Part shown: positions 22,552-34,734 of the stretch, one piece after another | Position numbering within the stretch: position 1 is the first letter of the stretch | How the letters are laid out: the number at the start of each line of letters is the position of its first letter | From: Haematobia irritans | Lineage: Eukaryota; Arthropoda; Insecta; Diptera; Muscidae | NCBI RefSeq assembly: GCF_050003625.1 | Contig: NC_134400.1 | Location: 47,915,096 to 47,979,095, forward strand | Direction of reading: 5' to 3' | DNA: 64,000 nucleotides | The notes under the pieces: model-generated | The model's input: only the letters and a program-made list of their open reading frames with translations | What the model was told of the DNA's origin: nothing | Databases searched by the model: none | Translations under genes and position numbers: made by a program

Positions 22552-23614
22552 CATTAGCGTAGCTAGACAATTTTCCTAGGGTGGGCTATAGCCCCCCTAG
22601 CTGAAAATTTATAGACTGAAGTTATAGTTTCAATTAATGTCTTATTTCATAAAAATGAATAACAATATAGGCATCAAAATAACTCGACAATTAATTTATA
22701 ATAAAGCAACTAAATGTAGTTCCACACTTTTCCCAGCAAAAAAATTGGGAGTTGTTCTAAAGGCACAACTTTAAAAGCACTTCGAAAAATGTCCTCACGA
22801 AGAAGTTAATTATTTTAACTACACAGGAAGATTTCACTTGATTTTTTTCATATTTTAATGCGTAATTTTATGTTTTCTTTAAAAAAAGTAAGAATAAATA
22901 AAGTGGTACAAATTATTCAAATTTTGCCACAAAAATGCTAAATTCATTATAGAAATTTTTATAGAATTTTTGAAAATATTCGAGGGAAAACGTTTCAAAC
23001 AAGCGTTAGAATGCATTAAAAATCATAAAAAATTTAAAATTAATTATTGTGGAAAATATAACAAAATTTTTTAATCCACATTCAAAACACTGAATTTGGA
23101 TCACAACTTAAGAAGTGATGCAAATTCATTGCAACGGCTGTTGAAACGGTGGACATTCGTTCTATGACAATTTCATATCACATTCATCGCTTCTCCGCCA
23201 AGTTTGCACCACTTCCGGACCCAAAAAGAACATTTTCACTTCTTTTTGGCTATGCTTTTTTGCAGCATTATTAAGATATTAATTTATGAAAGAATAGTAT
23301 CAATTACTATTTTTTTTAATTAAATTGGCTAAACCAGACTAAACACAATAATAAAGGAGCTTTAGTTATTCAACTAAATCAAAAGTTCAACCACAGATTT
23401 ATTTTATAAATATTCAGATTTCGGCAACTGCTACCACAACCAAAGTAATTCGATTGTGCATGAAAGTCACAGCGGAACTCTGTGCGGTTGTATATACTTG
23501 TTTGATTTTTAGAAAAATGTAAAATCGTAAATAGGTTTTCAAATTCTGGGGGGGGGGCTAAAATTTTTCTGGGGGGGTCTAAGCCCCCTCCCCAGAGGCC
23601 TTCCTACGCTTATG
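22552..23614. mobile_element. hAT-type non-autonomous element, copy 1
   Basis: 1,063 bp beginning CATTAGCGTAGCTAG and ending CTACGCTTATG, with GC-rich subterminal palindromes (GGGCTATAGCCCCCC). Exact 8-bp duplication GTCAATGG on both sides (22544-22551 and 23615-23622). A family A far end lies inside near its right side. No transposase frame. Confidence 0.9.
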
Positions 23615-23622
23615 GTCAATGG

Positions 23623-25692
23623 GTATATATGTGCGGAGTAATGGACATCCGCTTTCCCGACTTTTAAAAAATTAAACTTAAGTTCCCTGATTAAATTTGT
23701 TCCCGTAAAATTTGCAGGGAAGCTACCCCTTAAACTGGAACTCTTGCTTGACTAAAATTACATTTACATAATATATAGTCGAAAATTCGGTACTTCATTT
23801 TTGAAGAGGATCTCCCCCTACCCGAAGTTTTTGGGTATACCTATGAAAACTTAGGTTTTCCAATTTGTTTGCTATAAAACAAAGTGGTGAAGAAGGAGCA
23901 CATCATGTTTGGTCCAGTAAGAGAGCAAAGGGCAACGAAGCGAGTTTTAATAATAATATTATTCTCTCTCAGAGTAGGAATGTGGGAATGAGAGGATAAG
24001 TTGATTATTTCCGCACGAAGTAATACCTTCACGTCCTGCGGATTACAGCTAATTAAAACATTTCAATAATTTCCATGGACTCTAATGATCCCCAAACCTT
24101 TTGCGAATGGATGAGCAAGGCATTGAGGTATGAAATACGAAAGGTGACATCAGATCCCTTCGCCTCATGTACAAGTTCACTCAAACTCTTGGCCTGTTTT
24201 GGTATGAACCTTCAGTTTTTTTGTGCCAATTGACCCCTTTTTCCAAGCAGTTGGAATTTTATACTGGTCAAGGGACTGGTTATATTTAGCCAATTGGTAG
24301 CCACTTCATGCAATTGTCTTTAGAACACAATGAACCCATCCCCTAACCGTCTCTATCATGGGGTTAATTCACACTTTTCTGTCCCTTTTGCATCTATAAC
24401 AGGGACAGTTCTATTTTTGGATATGCTTCTTCAGTTATATTTTCCCTACATCTGTTCATTTCCTACCAATATCACTAACATTTAAATAGAAGTTCCGACG
24501 CTATGTGTTCAATGGCGTTTGTGGTGCGTTCTGTTATGGTACCAGTAAACCCAGGTTGAAAACCTGGTCGGAGCGAAAAAGTTTTCCAATTTGTAAAAAT
24601 TAGATAATAAGAATATAAAAAAAAAAATGATAAAACTAAAAAGTAAAATTGGTGTAAAAAACTTTTTTTGAAGAACTGTCTCTCTAACATGTCTATTTGA
24701 ACCGATTAATTGATGGGTTCAAAACAACCGGTCAAAGGATTGGTTTGTGGGGTCAATTGACCCTTCATATGACAACTCCATGTTAAGTTCACCGGTCACC
24801 TAACCGGTTAAAGGACCTGTACCGGTTATAAAGGACAGGTGAAACGACCGGTTTGGAACCAGTCCCAAGAACTGAAGGGAAGTTTATCTTCGTAAGTCTT
24901 CATGTGTCCAGTCACGACTCTCATGAATGAGTTTGAACATTCTATATATAAAATGAGTAAAATCCTAGTCCAGTTCACATCTCTAATAAACATACTCTCT
25001 CATATTCGTATATTGGTGTAATTTTGTTGTTTATATATAAGTATGTGTCTGTTTGTGTGTGGGTGAGTTCTATTATCATTCGGGTGACATTTATATTTGA
25101 GTTGCACAGTCTCAAAGTTGCATGGAATGATTTATGACTACTCCGAATAACAAAAACAGATGTGCTTAAATTTTGAAATCTGAACTTGGTTGGCCACAAG
25201 CCACTAGATATGCTAGGCATTTCCAAATTGTCATTAGTCATACCGCCCTCTCAGCCCAACCACCAGGCTTTAGTGCCATTACATAGAGCCTGCTATGTGC
25301 AATCCTTCATACATAGATATCCAAATGGCATTTTACAATTGTGCTTATTCATGAAATATGGCATCAGGGAAACATTGTTGAACGTTTTTTTTTTGGTGCC
25401 CATCCTAACGGCTATTGGGATGATAAATAACGAAGAGGACATCGATAGGAAATTTAAATTAAAAAATTTTCCAGTACAAACATATTGCGTGTAAAAGTAA
25501 AACATTTTATGACATTAATACTACACAGAAAATATATCAACAATATTTGTGTTTGAAATAAACTCGTAATTGAAATTGGAATAAACATTGAACTAAAAAT
25601 TAATTCAATTAAATTTTTAATCAAATCAAAAACAAGCCCAAGAAATTAATTGAATAAAATAATTATTATTATTTATTTATTTATTATAATTA
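23623..25692. other. unassigned 2-kb stretch
   Basis: No gene I can support. Around 24714-24865 five CCGGT words (several AACCGGTT-like) cluster, and 24540-24570 contains an ACCCAGGTT...AACCTGGT palindrome. A 102-residue frame at 25186-25494 on the plus strand is the longest; it has no recognisable domain and no clear splice or codon signal. The right end runs into AT-rich simple sequence. Confidence 0.4.
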
Positions 25693-25886
25693 AACAAGTA
25701 AGTAAAGTAGAAAGTCGGGCGGGGCCGACTATATCATACCCTAAACCACCCTTACTGAATTAGTAATCATAAGCATTTGTGGGGTAACATTGATGTAGGT
25801 CTGGGAGATAAACCGCAGTTGCATATATAAGAAAATTAAGGGGTACATGTTTATGGGTGCTTTGTCTCAATCTGACTATAGCTCAC
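25693..25886 (-). mobile_element. family B/C-type far end
   Basis: Reverse-orientation terminal hairpin (AGTCGGGCGGGGCCGACT) preceded by CAAGTAAGTAAAG and followed by ATACCCTAAACCACCC, which is the family C wording. Ends at an inserted CAGTGTTGCCAGG sequence. Confidence 0.65.
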
Positions 25887-26150
25887 AGTCAGTGTTGCCA
25901 GGAAAAATGTTCGGTTTACCCTACAAGAACAAAAAAAAGTTCCCTACTTTCCCATACATTCCCAAACAATTTTGCCTACAATATTTTTCGTTAAATTTAA
26001 ACAAATTTTACAAATCAAAAATGGTTCTAAGTACTTTATTATCTTAAAACATGTACTTTAAGTACATGTACTTTATTATCTTAAAAAACTTAGAAAAAAA
26101 TTGTATTACCACCACGGTTGCCACAGTTGGTAGAATTCTACCAAAAATAG
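25887..26150. mobile_element. hAT-like fragment with CAGTGTTGCCAGG end
   Basis: Begins with the same terminal sequence as the complete hAT MITE at 44113. No matching right end with a clean 8-bp duplication was found before the family A element starts; the nearby GGTTGCCACAGTTGG is only a weak inverse match. Probably a truncated copy. Confidence 0.45.
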
Positions 26151-27896
26151 TTTTTTTATACCCTCCACCATAGGATGGGGGTATATTAACTTTGTCATTC
26201 CGTTTGTAACACATCGAAATATTGCTCTAAGACCCCATAAAGTATATATATTCTGGGTCGTGGTGAAATTCTGAGTCGATCTGAGCATGTCCGTCCGTCC
26301 GTCTGTTGAAATCACGCTAACTTCCGAACGAAACAAGCTATCGACTTGAAACTTGGCACAAGTAGTTGTTATTGATGTAGGTCGGATGGTATTGCAAATG
26401 GGCTCTATCGGTCCACTTTTACGTATAGCCCCCATATAAACGGACCCCCAAATTTGGCTTGCGATTGCTCTAAGAGAAGCAAATTTCATCCGATCCGGCT
26501 GAAATTTGGTAAATGGTGTTAGCATATGGTCTCTAAAAACCATGCAAAAATTGGTCCATATCGGTCCATAATTATATATAGCCCCCATATAAACCGATCC
26601 CCCGATTTGGCTTGCGGAGCCTCTAAGAGAAGCAAATTTCATCCGATCCGCCTGAAAATTGGTACATGGTATTGGTATATGTTCTCTAGCGACCATGCAA
26701 AAATTGGTCCATATCGGTCCACTTTTACGTATAGCCCCCATATAAACGGACCCCCAAATCGGTCCATAATTACATATAGCCCCCATATAAACCGATCCCC
26801 CGATTTGGCTTGCGGAGCCTCTAAGAGAACCAAATTTCATCCGATCTGTCTGAAATTCGATACATGGTGTTAGTATATGGTCTCTGACAACCATGCAAAA
26901 ATTGGTCCATATCGGTCCATAATTATATATAGCCCCCATATAAACCGATCCCCCGATTTGGCTTGCGGAGCCTCTAAGAGAAGCAAATTTCATCCGATCC
27001 GCCTGAAATTTGGTACATGGTATTGGTATATGTTCTCTAGTGACCATGCAAAAATTGGTCCACATCGGTCCATAATTATATATAGCCCCCATATAAACCG
27101 ATCCCCCGATTTGGCTTGCGGAGCCTCTAAGAGAAGCAAATTTCATCCGATCCGCCTGAAATTTGGTACATGGTATTGGTATATGTTCTCTAGTGACCAT
27201 GCAAAAATTGGTCCACATCGGTCCATAATTATATATAGCCCCCATATAAATCGATTCCTAGATTTGTCCTCCGGAGTCTCTTGGAGGAGCAAAATTCATC
27301 CGATACGGTTGAAATTTGGAACATGGTGTTAGAATGTGGTCTCTAACAAACACGCAAGAATTGGTCCATATCGGTCCATAATTATATATAGCCCCCATAT
27401 AAACCATTCCCCAGATTTGATCTCCGGAGCCTCTCGGAGGAGCAAAATTTATCCGATCCGGTTGAAATTTGCAACGTGGTGTTAGTATAAGGCCGCTAAT
27501 ATCCATGCCAAAATTGGTCTATATCGGTCTATAGTTATATATAGCCGATCCCCAATCACACAAAAATTGGTCCATATCGGTTCATATTCATGGTTGCCAC
27601 TCGAGCCAAAAATAATCTACCAAAATTTTATTTTTATAGAAAACATTGTCAAAATGTTATTTCTATAGAAATTTTTGTCAAAATTTTATTTCTATAGAAA
27701 ATTTTGTCAACATTTTATTTCTATAGAAAAATTTTTCCAAATTTTATTTCTATAGAAAATTTTTTCCAAATCTTATTTCTATAGAATTTTTTTTTTCCAA
27801 ATTTTACTTCTTTAGAAAATGTTGTCAAAATTTTATTTTGTCAAAATTTTATTTCTATAGAAACTTTAAACTTAATTATATACGTATTTAATCTGC
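26151..27896 (+). mobile_element. family A element, far end missing
   Basis: Complete left end, core and short GTCY tract, then about seven monomers alternating between two subtypes (one carrying CTTTTACGTATAGCCCCC, the other CATAATTATATATAGCCCCC), then a 29-bp array. The 379-residue minus-strand frame and the 151- and 115-residue plus-strand frames cover the same monomers, which excludes a conventional gene. The next element begins at once. Confidence 0.85.
27600..27872. repeat. 29-bp minisatellite array
   Basis: About nine units of the ATTTTATTTCTATAGAAAA-type 29-mer, in the orientation opposite to the array at 14470. Confidence 0.85.
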
Positions 27897-28748
27897 CTTT
27901 TTATACCCTCCACCATAGGATGGGGGTATATTAACTTTGTCATTCCGTTTGTAACACATCGAAATATTGCTCTAAGACCCCATAAAGTATATATATTCTG
28001 GGTCGTGGTGAAATTCTGAGTCGATCTGAGCATGTCCGTCCGTCCGTCTGTTGAAATCACTCTAACTTCCGAACGAAACAAGCTATTGACTTGAAACTTG
28101 GCACAAGTAGTTGTTATTGATGTAGGTCGGATGGCATTGCAAATGGGCCATATCGGTCCACTTTTACGTATAGCCCCCATATAAACGGACCCCCAAATTT
28201 GGCTTGCGATTGCTCTAAGAAAAGCAAATTTCATCCGATCCGGCTGAAATTTGGTACATGGTGTTAACATATGGTGTCTAACAACCATGCAAAAATTGGT
28301 CCATATCGGTCAACTTTTACGTATAGCCCCCATATAAACGGATCCCCAAATTTGGCTTGCGATTGCTCTAAGAGAAGCAAATTTCATCCGATCCGGCTGA
28401 AATTTTGTACATGGTGTTAGCATATAGTCTCCAACAACCATGCAAAAATTGGTCCATATCGGTCAATTTTTACGTATAGCCCCCATATAAACGGACCCCC
28501 AAATTTGGCATGCGATTGCTCTAAAAGAACCAAATTTCATCCGATCAGGTTGAAATTTGGTACATGGTGCCAGTATATGGTCTCTAACATCCATGCAAAA
28601 ATTGGTCCATATCGGTCCATAATTACATATAACCCCCATATAAACCGATCCCCCGATTTGGCTTGCGGAGCCTCTAAGAGAGCCAAATTTCATCCGATCT
28701 GGCTGAAATTCGGTACATGGTGTTAGTATATGGTCTCTAACAACCATA
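27897..28748 (+). mobile_element. family A element, truncated
   Basis: Starts with the standard TTTTTATACCCTCCACCATA end; four monomers follow, mostly of the CTTTTACGTATAG subtype. Breaks at CAACCATAAACCATAACC where another copy begins within its TA/core region. Confidence 0.8.
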
Positions 28749-30573
28749 AACCATAACCATAAAGTATATATATTCTGAGTCGTGGTGAAATTCTGAGTCG
28801 ATCTAAGGATGTCCGTCCGTCCGTCCGTCTGTTGAAATCACGCTAACTTCCGAACGAAAGAAGCTATCGACTTGAAACTTGGCATAAGTAGTTGCTATCG
28901 ATGTAGGTTGGATGGTATTGAAAATGGGCCATATCGGTCCACTTTTACGTATAGCCCCCATATAAAGGGACCCTCAGATTTGGCTTGTGGAACCTCTAAA
29001 AGAAGCATATTTCATCCGATCCGGCTGAAATTTGGTACATGGTGTTGGTATATGGTCTCTAACAACCATGCAAAAATTGGTTCACATCGGTCCATAATTA
29101 TATATAGCCCCCATATAAACCGATCCCCAGATTTGGCTTGTGGAGCCTCTAACAGAAGCATATTTCAGCCGATCCGGCTGAAATTTGGTATATGGTGTTG
29201 GTATATGGTCTCTAACAACCATGCAAAAATTGGTTCCCATCGGTCCATAATTATATATAGCCCCCATATAAACCGATCCCCAGATTTGGCTAGTGGAGCC
29301 TCTAAGAGAAGCATATTTCATCCGATCCGGCTGAAATTTGGTACATTGTGTTGGTATATGGTCTCTAACAACCATGCAAAAATTGGTCCACATCGGTCCA
29401 TAATTATATATAGCCCCCATATAAACCGATCCCCAGATTTGGCTTGCGGAGCCTCAAAGAGAAGAAAATTTCATCCGATCCGGCTGAAATTTGGTACATG
29501 ATGTTGGCATATGGTCTCTAACAACCATGCAAAAATTGGTCCACATCGGTTCATAATTATATATAGCCCCCATATAAACCGATCCCCAGATGTGGCTTGC
29601 GAAGTCTCCAAGAGAAGCAAATTTCATCCAAGCCGGCTGTAATTTGGAGCATGGTGTTAGTATATGATCTTTAACAACCGTGCCAGAATTGGTCCATATC
29701 GGTCCATAATTATATATAGCCCCCATATAAAACGTTCTCCAGATTTGACCTCCGGAGCCTCTTGGAGGAGCAAAATTCATCCGATCCGGTTCAAAGTATA
29801 TGGTCGCTAACAACCATACCAAAATTGGTCCAATCACACAAAAATTGGTCCATATCGGTTCATAATCATGGTTGCCACTAGATTCAAAAATAATCTACCT
29901 AAATTTTATTTCTATAGAAAATGTTGTCAAAATTTTATTTCTAGAGAAAATTATGTTAAAATTTTATTCGGTTAATAATAAAATTTTCATCATTGTCAAA
30001 ATTTTATTTCTATAGAAAATTTTGTCAAAATTTTATTGCTATAGAAAATTTTGATCAAATTTTATTCGGTTCATAATCATAGTTGCCACTCGAGCCAAAA
30101 ATAATCGACCAAGATTTTATTTCTATAGAAAATTTTGTCAAAAGTTTATTTCTATAGAAAATTTTGTTAAAATTTTATTTCTGTAGAAATTTTTGTTAAA
30201 TTTTCTTTCTATAGAAAATGTTGTCAAAATTTTTATTTCTATAGAAAATTTTGTGAAAATTTTATTTCCATAGAAAATTTTTTAATATTTTCTTTCTGTA
30301 GAAAATTTTGTCAAAATTTTATGTCTACTTCGTCAAACTGAATTATATACGTATTGGATCGATCTTTTTTGATTTAATATATACCACGTATGGACTTACA
30401 TACAATTTAGAAGATGGTGTTAGGAGGTTTTAAGATACCTTGCCATCGGCAAGCGTTACCGCAACTTAAGTAATTCGATTGTGGATGGCAGTGTTTAGAA
30501 GAAGTTTCTACGCAATCCATGATGGAGGGTACATAAGCTTCGGCCTGGCCGAACTTACGGCCGTATATACTTG
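28749..30573 (+). mobile_element. family A element, left end missing, far end present
   Basis: Begins in the TA/core block, has a GTCC tract, about six monomers, a long 29-bp array (29880-30330) and the complete far end (CGTATTGGATCG, GCCATCGGCAAGCG, GGCCTGGCCG hairpin, TATATACTTG). The 209-residue plus-strand frame is monomer translation. Confidence 0.82.
29880..30330. repeat. 29-bp minisatellite array
   Basis: Around fifteen imperfect 29-mers interrupted once by a repeat of the GGTTCATAATCATAGTTGCC module that normally precedes such arrays. Confidence 0.85.
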
Positions 30574-30777
30574 TTTAGTTTAATATATACCAGGTATGGA
30601 CTATGTGGTATATATTACGGTGTTAGGAAGTTTTAAGATACCTTGCCATCGGCAAGTGTTACCGCAACCCATGTAATTCGATTGTGGATGACAGTCTTCA
30701 GTAGAAGTTTCTACGCAATCCATGGTGGAGGGTACATAAGCTTCGGTCTGGCCGAACTTACGGCCGTATATACTTGT
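30574..30777 (+). repeat. second, tandem family A far end
   Basis: A further complete copy of the terminal module directly after the first, ending GGCCGTATATACTTG. Confidence 0.85.
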
Positions 30778-30784
30778 TTTTGTT

Positions 30785-31075
30785 AAATCTCTATAGAAAT
30801 AAAATTTTGGAAAAAGTTTCTATAAACAATTTTTTTTGAGAAATTGTTCTAAAGAAATAAAATTTTGATAATAAATTCTATAGAAATAAAATTTTGACAA
30901 AAAAATCCATAGAAATAGCATTTTGAGAATTTTTTTCATAGAAATAATATTTTGAAAAAAAAAAATCTATAGAAATACAATTTTGACACAATTTTCTGTA
31001 GAAATAAAATGTTGACAAAATTTTCTACAGGAATAAAGTTTTGACAAAAATTTCTATCGAAATATTTGTTCGGTA
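30785..31075. repeat. 29-bp minisatellite array (degenerate)
   Basis: About ten decayed units; the outermost part of the left arm of the large inverted repeat with 35250-36395. Confidence 0.75.
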
Positions 31076-31129
31076 GATTTGTGGTAATTTGTGGTAATCT
31101 TCAAATTTTGTTAGATTTTTTTTGGCACG

Positions 31130-31999
31130 AGTGGTAAATGTTGTTAAAGATCAAGCCTTGCCGGCTTCTAATTTCCTCCTCTAGAGCCACCAAAATGTAA
31201 AAATTATTAGAAATTGTGTTGAGTGAAAATGTCCCTACATTGTGGTCCAACGTGCCTACAAGACGCTAAATATTAGGAAAACCTCATATATAGGGAATTT
31301 CCCCTACTTCTAGCAACACTGGCTGTAGTTGATATTGCACCTACGGAGTTGGTATGCCACTAATATGGAGCCCATTATTAAAAAAGAGAAAATCGTTCAA
31401 TTAGTGTGAGTCCAAATTTGTAAAAATCGAGCAATATTCTTATGTAAGAGCTACAAGTACGTATATATACGATCGGCCAGTACATCAAAATTTGAAATTT
31501 GAGTAACATTGGTTAATAAATAAGAGTACTATGGCCAAATTTGGGAAAATCGAGCGATGCATATATATGGAAGCTATATCTAAATCTGAACCAATTTGCA
31601 TAATATTTAACGGGTTTGATTAATACCACAAAAGGTTACCTTGTACAAGATTTGAGTAAGATCAGTTAAGAAATGAGGCATGTATGGTCAAACATAAAGT
31701 TATTAGGGGCGAATTTTTCAAAATCGGGCGATACATATATGGGAGCTATATCTACATCTGAACCGATTTCGATAAAATTTTGCACATATAGTTAGTGCTA
31801 TAAAAGACTATATATAGCCAAAGTTGAGTAAGATCGGTTGATAAATAACGGTTTTGATGGCCAAATTTAGAAAAATTGGACTGTACATATATATGGGAGC
31901 TATAGCTAAATCTGAACCGATTTCGACGAGTTTTTGCACATATAATTAGTGCTATAGAAGACTATATTTGGCCAACTTTGAGTAAGATTGGTTAAAAAA
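31130..31999 (-). mobile_element. family C element in reverse, with embedded hAT-like end
   Basis: Starts with a CAGTGTTGCTAG-type hAT fragment (to 31325), then family C monomers on the minus strand (GGGAGCTATATCTACATCTG, CTATAGAAGACTATATTTGG). The whole block is an inverted copy of about 35250-36180, including the same hAT/family C junction. Confidence 0.7.
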
Positions 32000-32516
32000 T
32001 AAAAAATAAAGTTTAAAAAATTGTTTAAATCGAATAATTTCTTCTACATTGTTTGTATTACAGAATCGTGGAAGTAAAAAATGGGAGGGAAGTTGCAATT
32101 AGCCAGAAAAGAAAACTTTTTTGGGTTAGTCTTTATGAAATTGTGTTTACTTCCTGTAAAAGAACCAACGTTTATTATCAAAAGTAAATACTTTTCTTAC
32201 AAACAAACTACCTTACGGCGAAAAGTAAATGGGAAACGGTGGAATCGGAAGGTCGGTATATATGGGAGCCATAAGTATAAGTTCACCGGAACGGATGTAA
32301 TTTTGTATGTGATGCTCGTATGTGCTCTCTAACAATCATGCAAAATTGATCCATATCGGCCCGTATTTATATATAGTCCCCATATAAACTGATGGGCGAA
32401 TTTCATCCGATGGTGTTGAAATTTGCGAAAATTGGTTCATATCGGTTCATAATTATTTATAGACTCCTCAATATAATCCGATCTAGAACTAAATAGGCTT
32501 GTATAGGTTTAAAACG
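32000..32516. other. unassigned plus decayed family A monomers
   Basis: About 32000-32240 is AT-rich with an 83-residue plus-strand frame lacking recognisable motifs. From about 32245 the phrases GGAGCCATAAGTATAAG, CTCTCTAACAATCATGC and TATATATAGTCCCCATATAA show family A monomers. Confidence 0.5.
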
Positions 32517-32710
32517 GTTTTTATACCCTCCACCATAGAAGGTATATTAACTTAGCCAATTAGTTTGTAATACATCAAAATATTGGTCTTAGACCCCGTA
32601 AATTATATATATTTTGGGTCTTGGTGAAATTCTGAGACGATCTCGCGATGTCCGTCCATATGTTGAAATTACGCTAAGTCATCCGTTCATCCGAGATCTG
32701 ATGTATTTAT
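32517..32710 (+). mobile_element. family A left end, truncated
   Basis: TTTTTATACCCTCCACCATA, core GGTGAAATTCTGAGACGATC, one GTCC, then breaks soon after TTGAAATTACGCTAAG. Confidence 0.75.
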
Positions 32711-32712
32711 GA

Positions 32713-33790
32713 ACAAGTAAAAAAAGTTGAAAGTCAGACGGGGCTTATTGTATTATACCCTTCAACACATTGTGCACCAAAATTAATGATAACATCTCAA
32801 ATCCTTAAAATTTGTTGCGAGCTTTATAAAGGTATATATTCACATATGCATGAATTTATATTTAAAATTTAAATCTAACGTTATGAGACAAAACACCATT
32901 TTAGTAAAAAAGAAGTAAGGAAAGTCTGAAGTCGGGCGGGGCCGGCTATAATGTACCCTGCATCACTTTGAATTTAGATCTACATTTCGATACCACCTCA
33001 AATCATTCAAATTTTTGAATGCTTTATTAGCAATATTTAAAACTGACCCGATTTGGAAAACATTTTTTCACAATTCTACAAAATCTCTAGACTTAAAATT
33101 TAAAGCGGCTAATGCCTTGGGGCCACAGTGTGGCGCAGGTTATAAATATGGGAAATATTTATAAATTTTTATGGCGATTTCGAATGGGAAAAAATGCAAC
33201 ATTTTCGAAATTGATTGCAAAATATGAAGGACACTATTACAAATATTGGATCGGGTATCCCTCATAATGTTATGAATTATCAATAACTTTGGAATGACAC
33301 TATCATTTGGGCTAAAATACAATGGGGGAAAACGTAGTGCAACACCAAGTCAACATATTTTTTGCGAAACGAAAACACCATCTGACATATTCGCAAAAGT
33401 GCATTTATGATTTATCGATCGATGGATATGTACTAGAGGTATAGGGAAATTTGAATAATTTTTACAAATTTTCGAGTTAGCAGTGCCGATGTTGCAAGGA
33501 AAATGTGGGTATCTTGGCCGTTTTTACCCAAAGTGGTATATATGCCGACTTCGTCCAAGTCTGAGCCGATTTTGATAAATCTTAAATCGGGCGAATGATA
33601 TATATGGGAGCTATATCTAATTCTGAACCGATCTCAACCAAATTTGTCATGTATAGTCAACTGGCTACTGGGACATATAAGTACATACCGAGCGAAAGTT
33701 ATGTATGGGAACTATATCTAAATCTGAACTGCTTTTGACCACATTTGGAGTGCATAATTAGACTGTTATTTCTACTACCTCTATTCTCCT
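32713..33790 (-). mobile_element. family B/C far ends and monomers, reverse orientation
   Basis: Two successive reverse far ends (AGTCAGACGGGGCT at 32733; AGTCGGGCGGGGCCGGCT at 32931) followed by decayed monomers with GGGAGCTATATCTAATTCTG. Left of a 29-bp array. Confidence 0.65.
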
Positions 33791-33799
33791 AAATCGGAG

Positions 33800-34260
33800 A
33801 TCAATTTGACAACATTTTCTATAGAAATAAAATCTTGACAAAATGTTCTATAGAAATAAAATTTTGAAAAATTTTCTATAGAAATAAAATTTTGACAAAA
33901 TTTTCTATAGAAATACATTTTTGACAAAATTTTCTATAGAAATAAAATGTTGACAAAATTTTCTACAGAAATACAATTTTGACAAAATTTTCAATAGAAA
34001 TAAAATGTTGACAAAATTTTCTATAGAAATAAAATTTTGAGAAAATTTTCTATAGAAATAAAATTTTGGCACAATTTTCTATAGAAATGAACTTTTGATA
34101 AAATCTTATATAGAAATAAAATTTTGACAAAATATTCTATAGAAATAAAATTTTGACAAAATTTTCTATAGAAATAAAATTTTGACAAGATTTTCTATAG
34201 AAGTAAAATTTTGACAAAATTTTCTATAGAAATAAAATTTTGACCAAAATATCTATAGAG
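33800..34260. repeat. 29-bp minisatellite array, about 16 units
   Basis: Regular TTTTGACAAAATTTTC / TATAGAAATAAAA units, well enough preserved to read the 29-bp period directly (for example 34151 and 34180). Confidence 0.9.
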
Positions 34261-34261
34261 A

Positions 34262-34734
34262 AAAATCTTCGACATATGTATATAGATATATGGTCTTTTA
34301 ATAAAATTAAGAAAAATAAAATCTACGGTTCGAAATATATCAAATAAATTTGTATGGTTTATGGTGATTAAGCCCATCTGCTGGTCTAACATTTTAGGAA
34401 ACATAAAATTATCTCCATAATTAGAAGTTGCGTTTCATTTGCACTCATACTGTATAATGATCGAAAAAAATAATTAAAAAAAACATTATTTAAAAAAATA
34501 GTTTATTTCCAAAAAATGTGAAGTGTTTTAAAAAATTTAGATTAGTCGGAGTCCGAGTCGAGCAACATTTTTACGACTCCAACTCCAGCAAAATCTTCAG
34601 ATTCCAAGTAATGCATTTTCTATCAAAAACGAAACATTTTCACTGTCTCAATGAAATTTTATAGTCGACTTCATCCGACGTTAGATTTTTTATTTTTTTA
34701 TTTAAGGAATAACACATACAACAAAATTTTAACA
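34262..34734. other. unassigned; contains a GACTCC repeat
   Basis: AT-rich, no gene seen. 34542-34600 has the GGAGTCCGAGTCGAGC...CGACTCCAACTCCAG dispersed motif also present near 9.3 and 10.35 kb. Confidence 0.45.

Noticed and set aside
25186..25494. 102-residue plus-strand frame as a possible exon
   Set aside because: No recognisable domain, no consistent codon bias and no splice evidence; left as unassigned.
26106..27245. 379-residue minus-strand open frame with 51-residue repeats (MGAIYNYGP type)
   Set aside because: It is a translation of the 153-bp family A monomers plus the core and left end; plus-strand frames cover the same bases, and the repeat is present at many loci with inconsistent frames.
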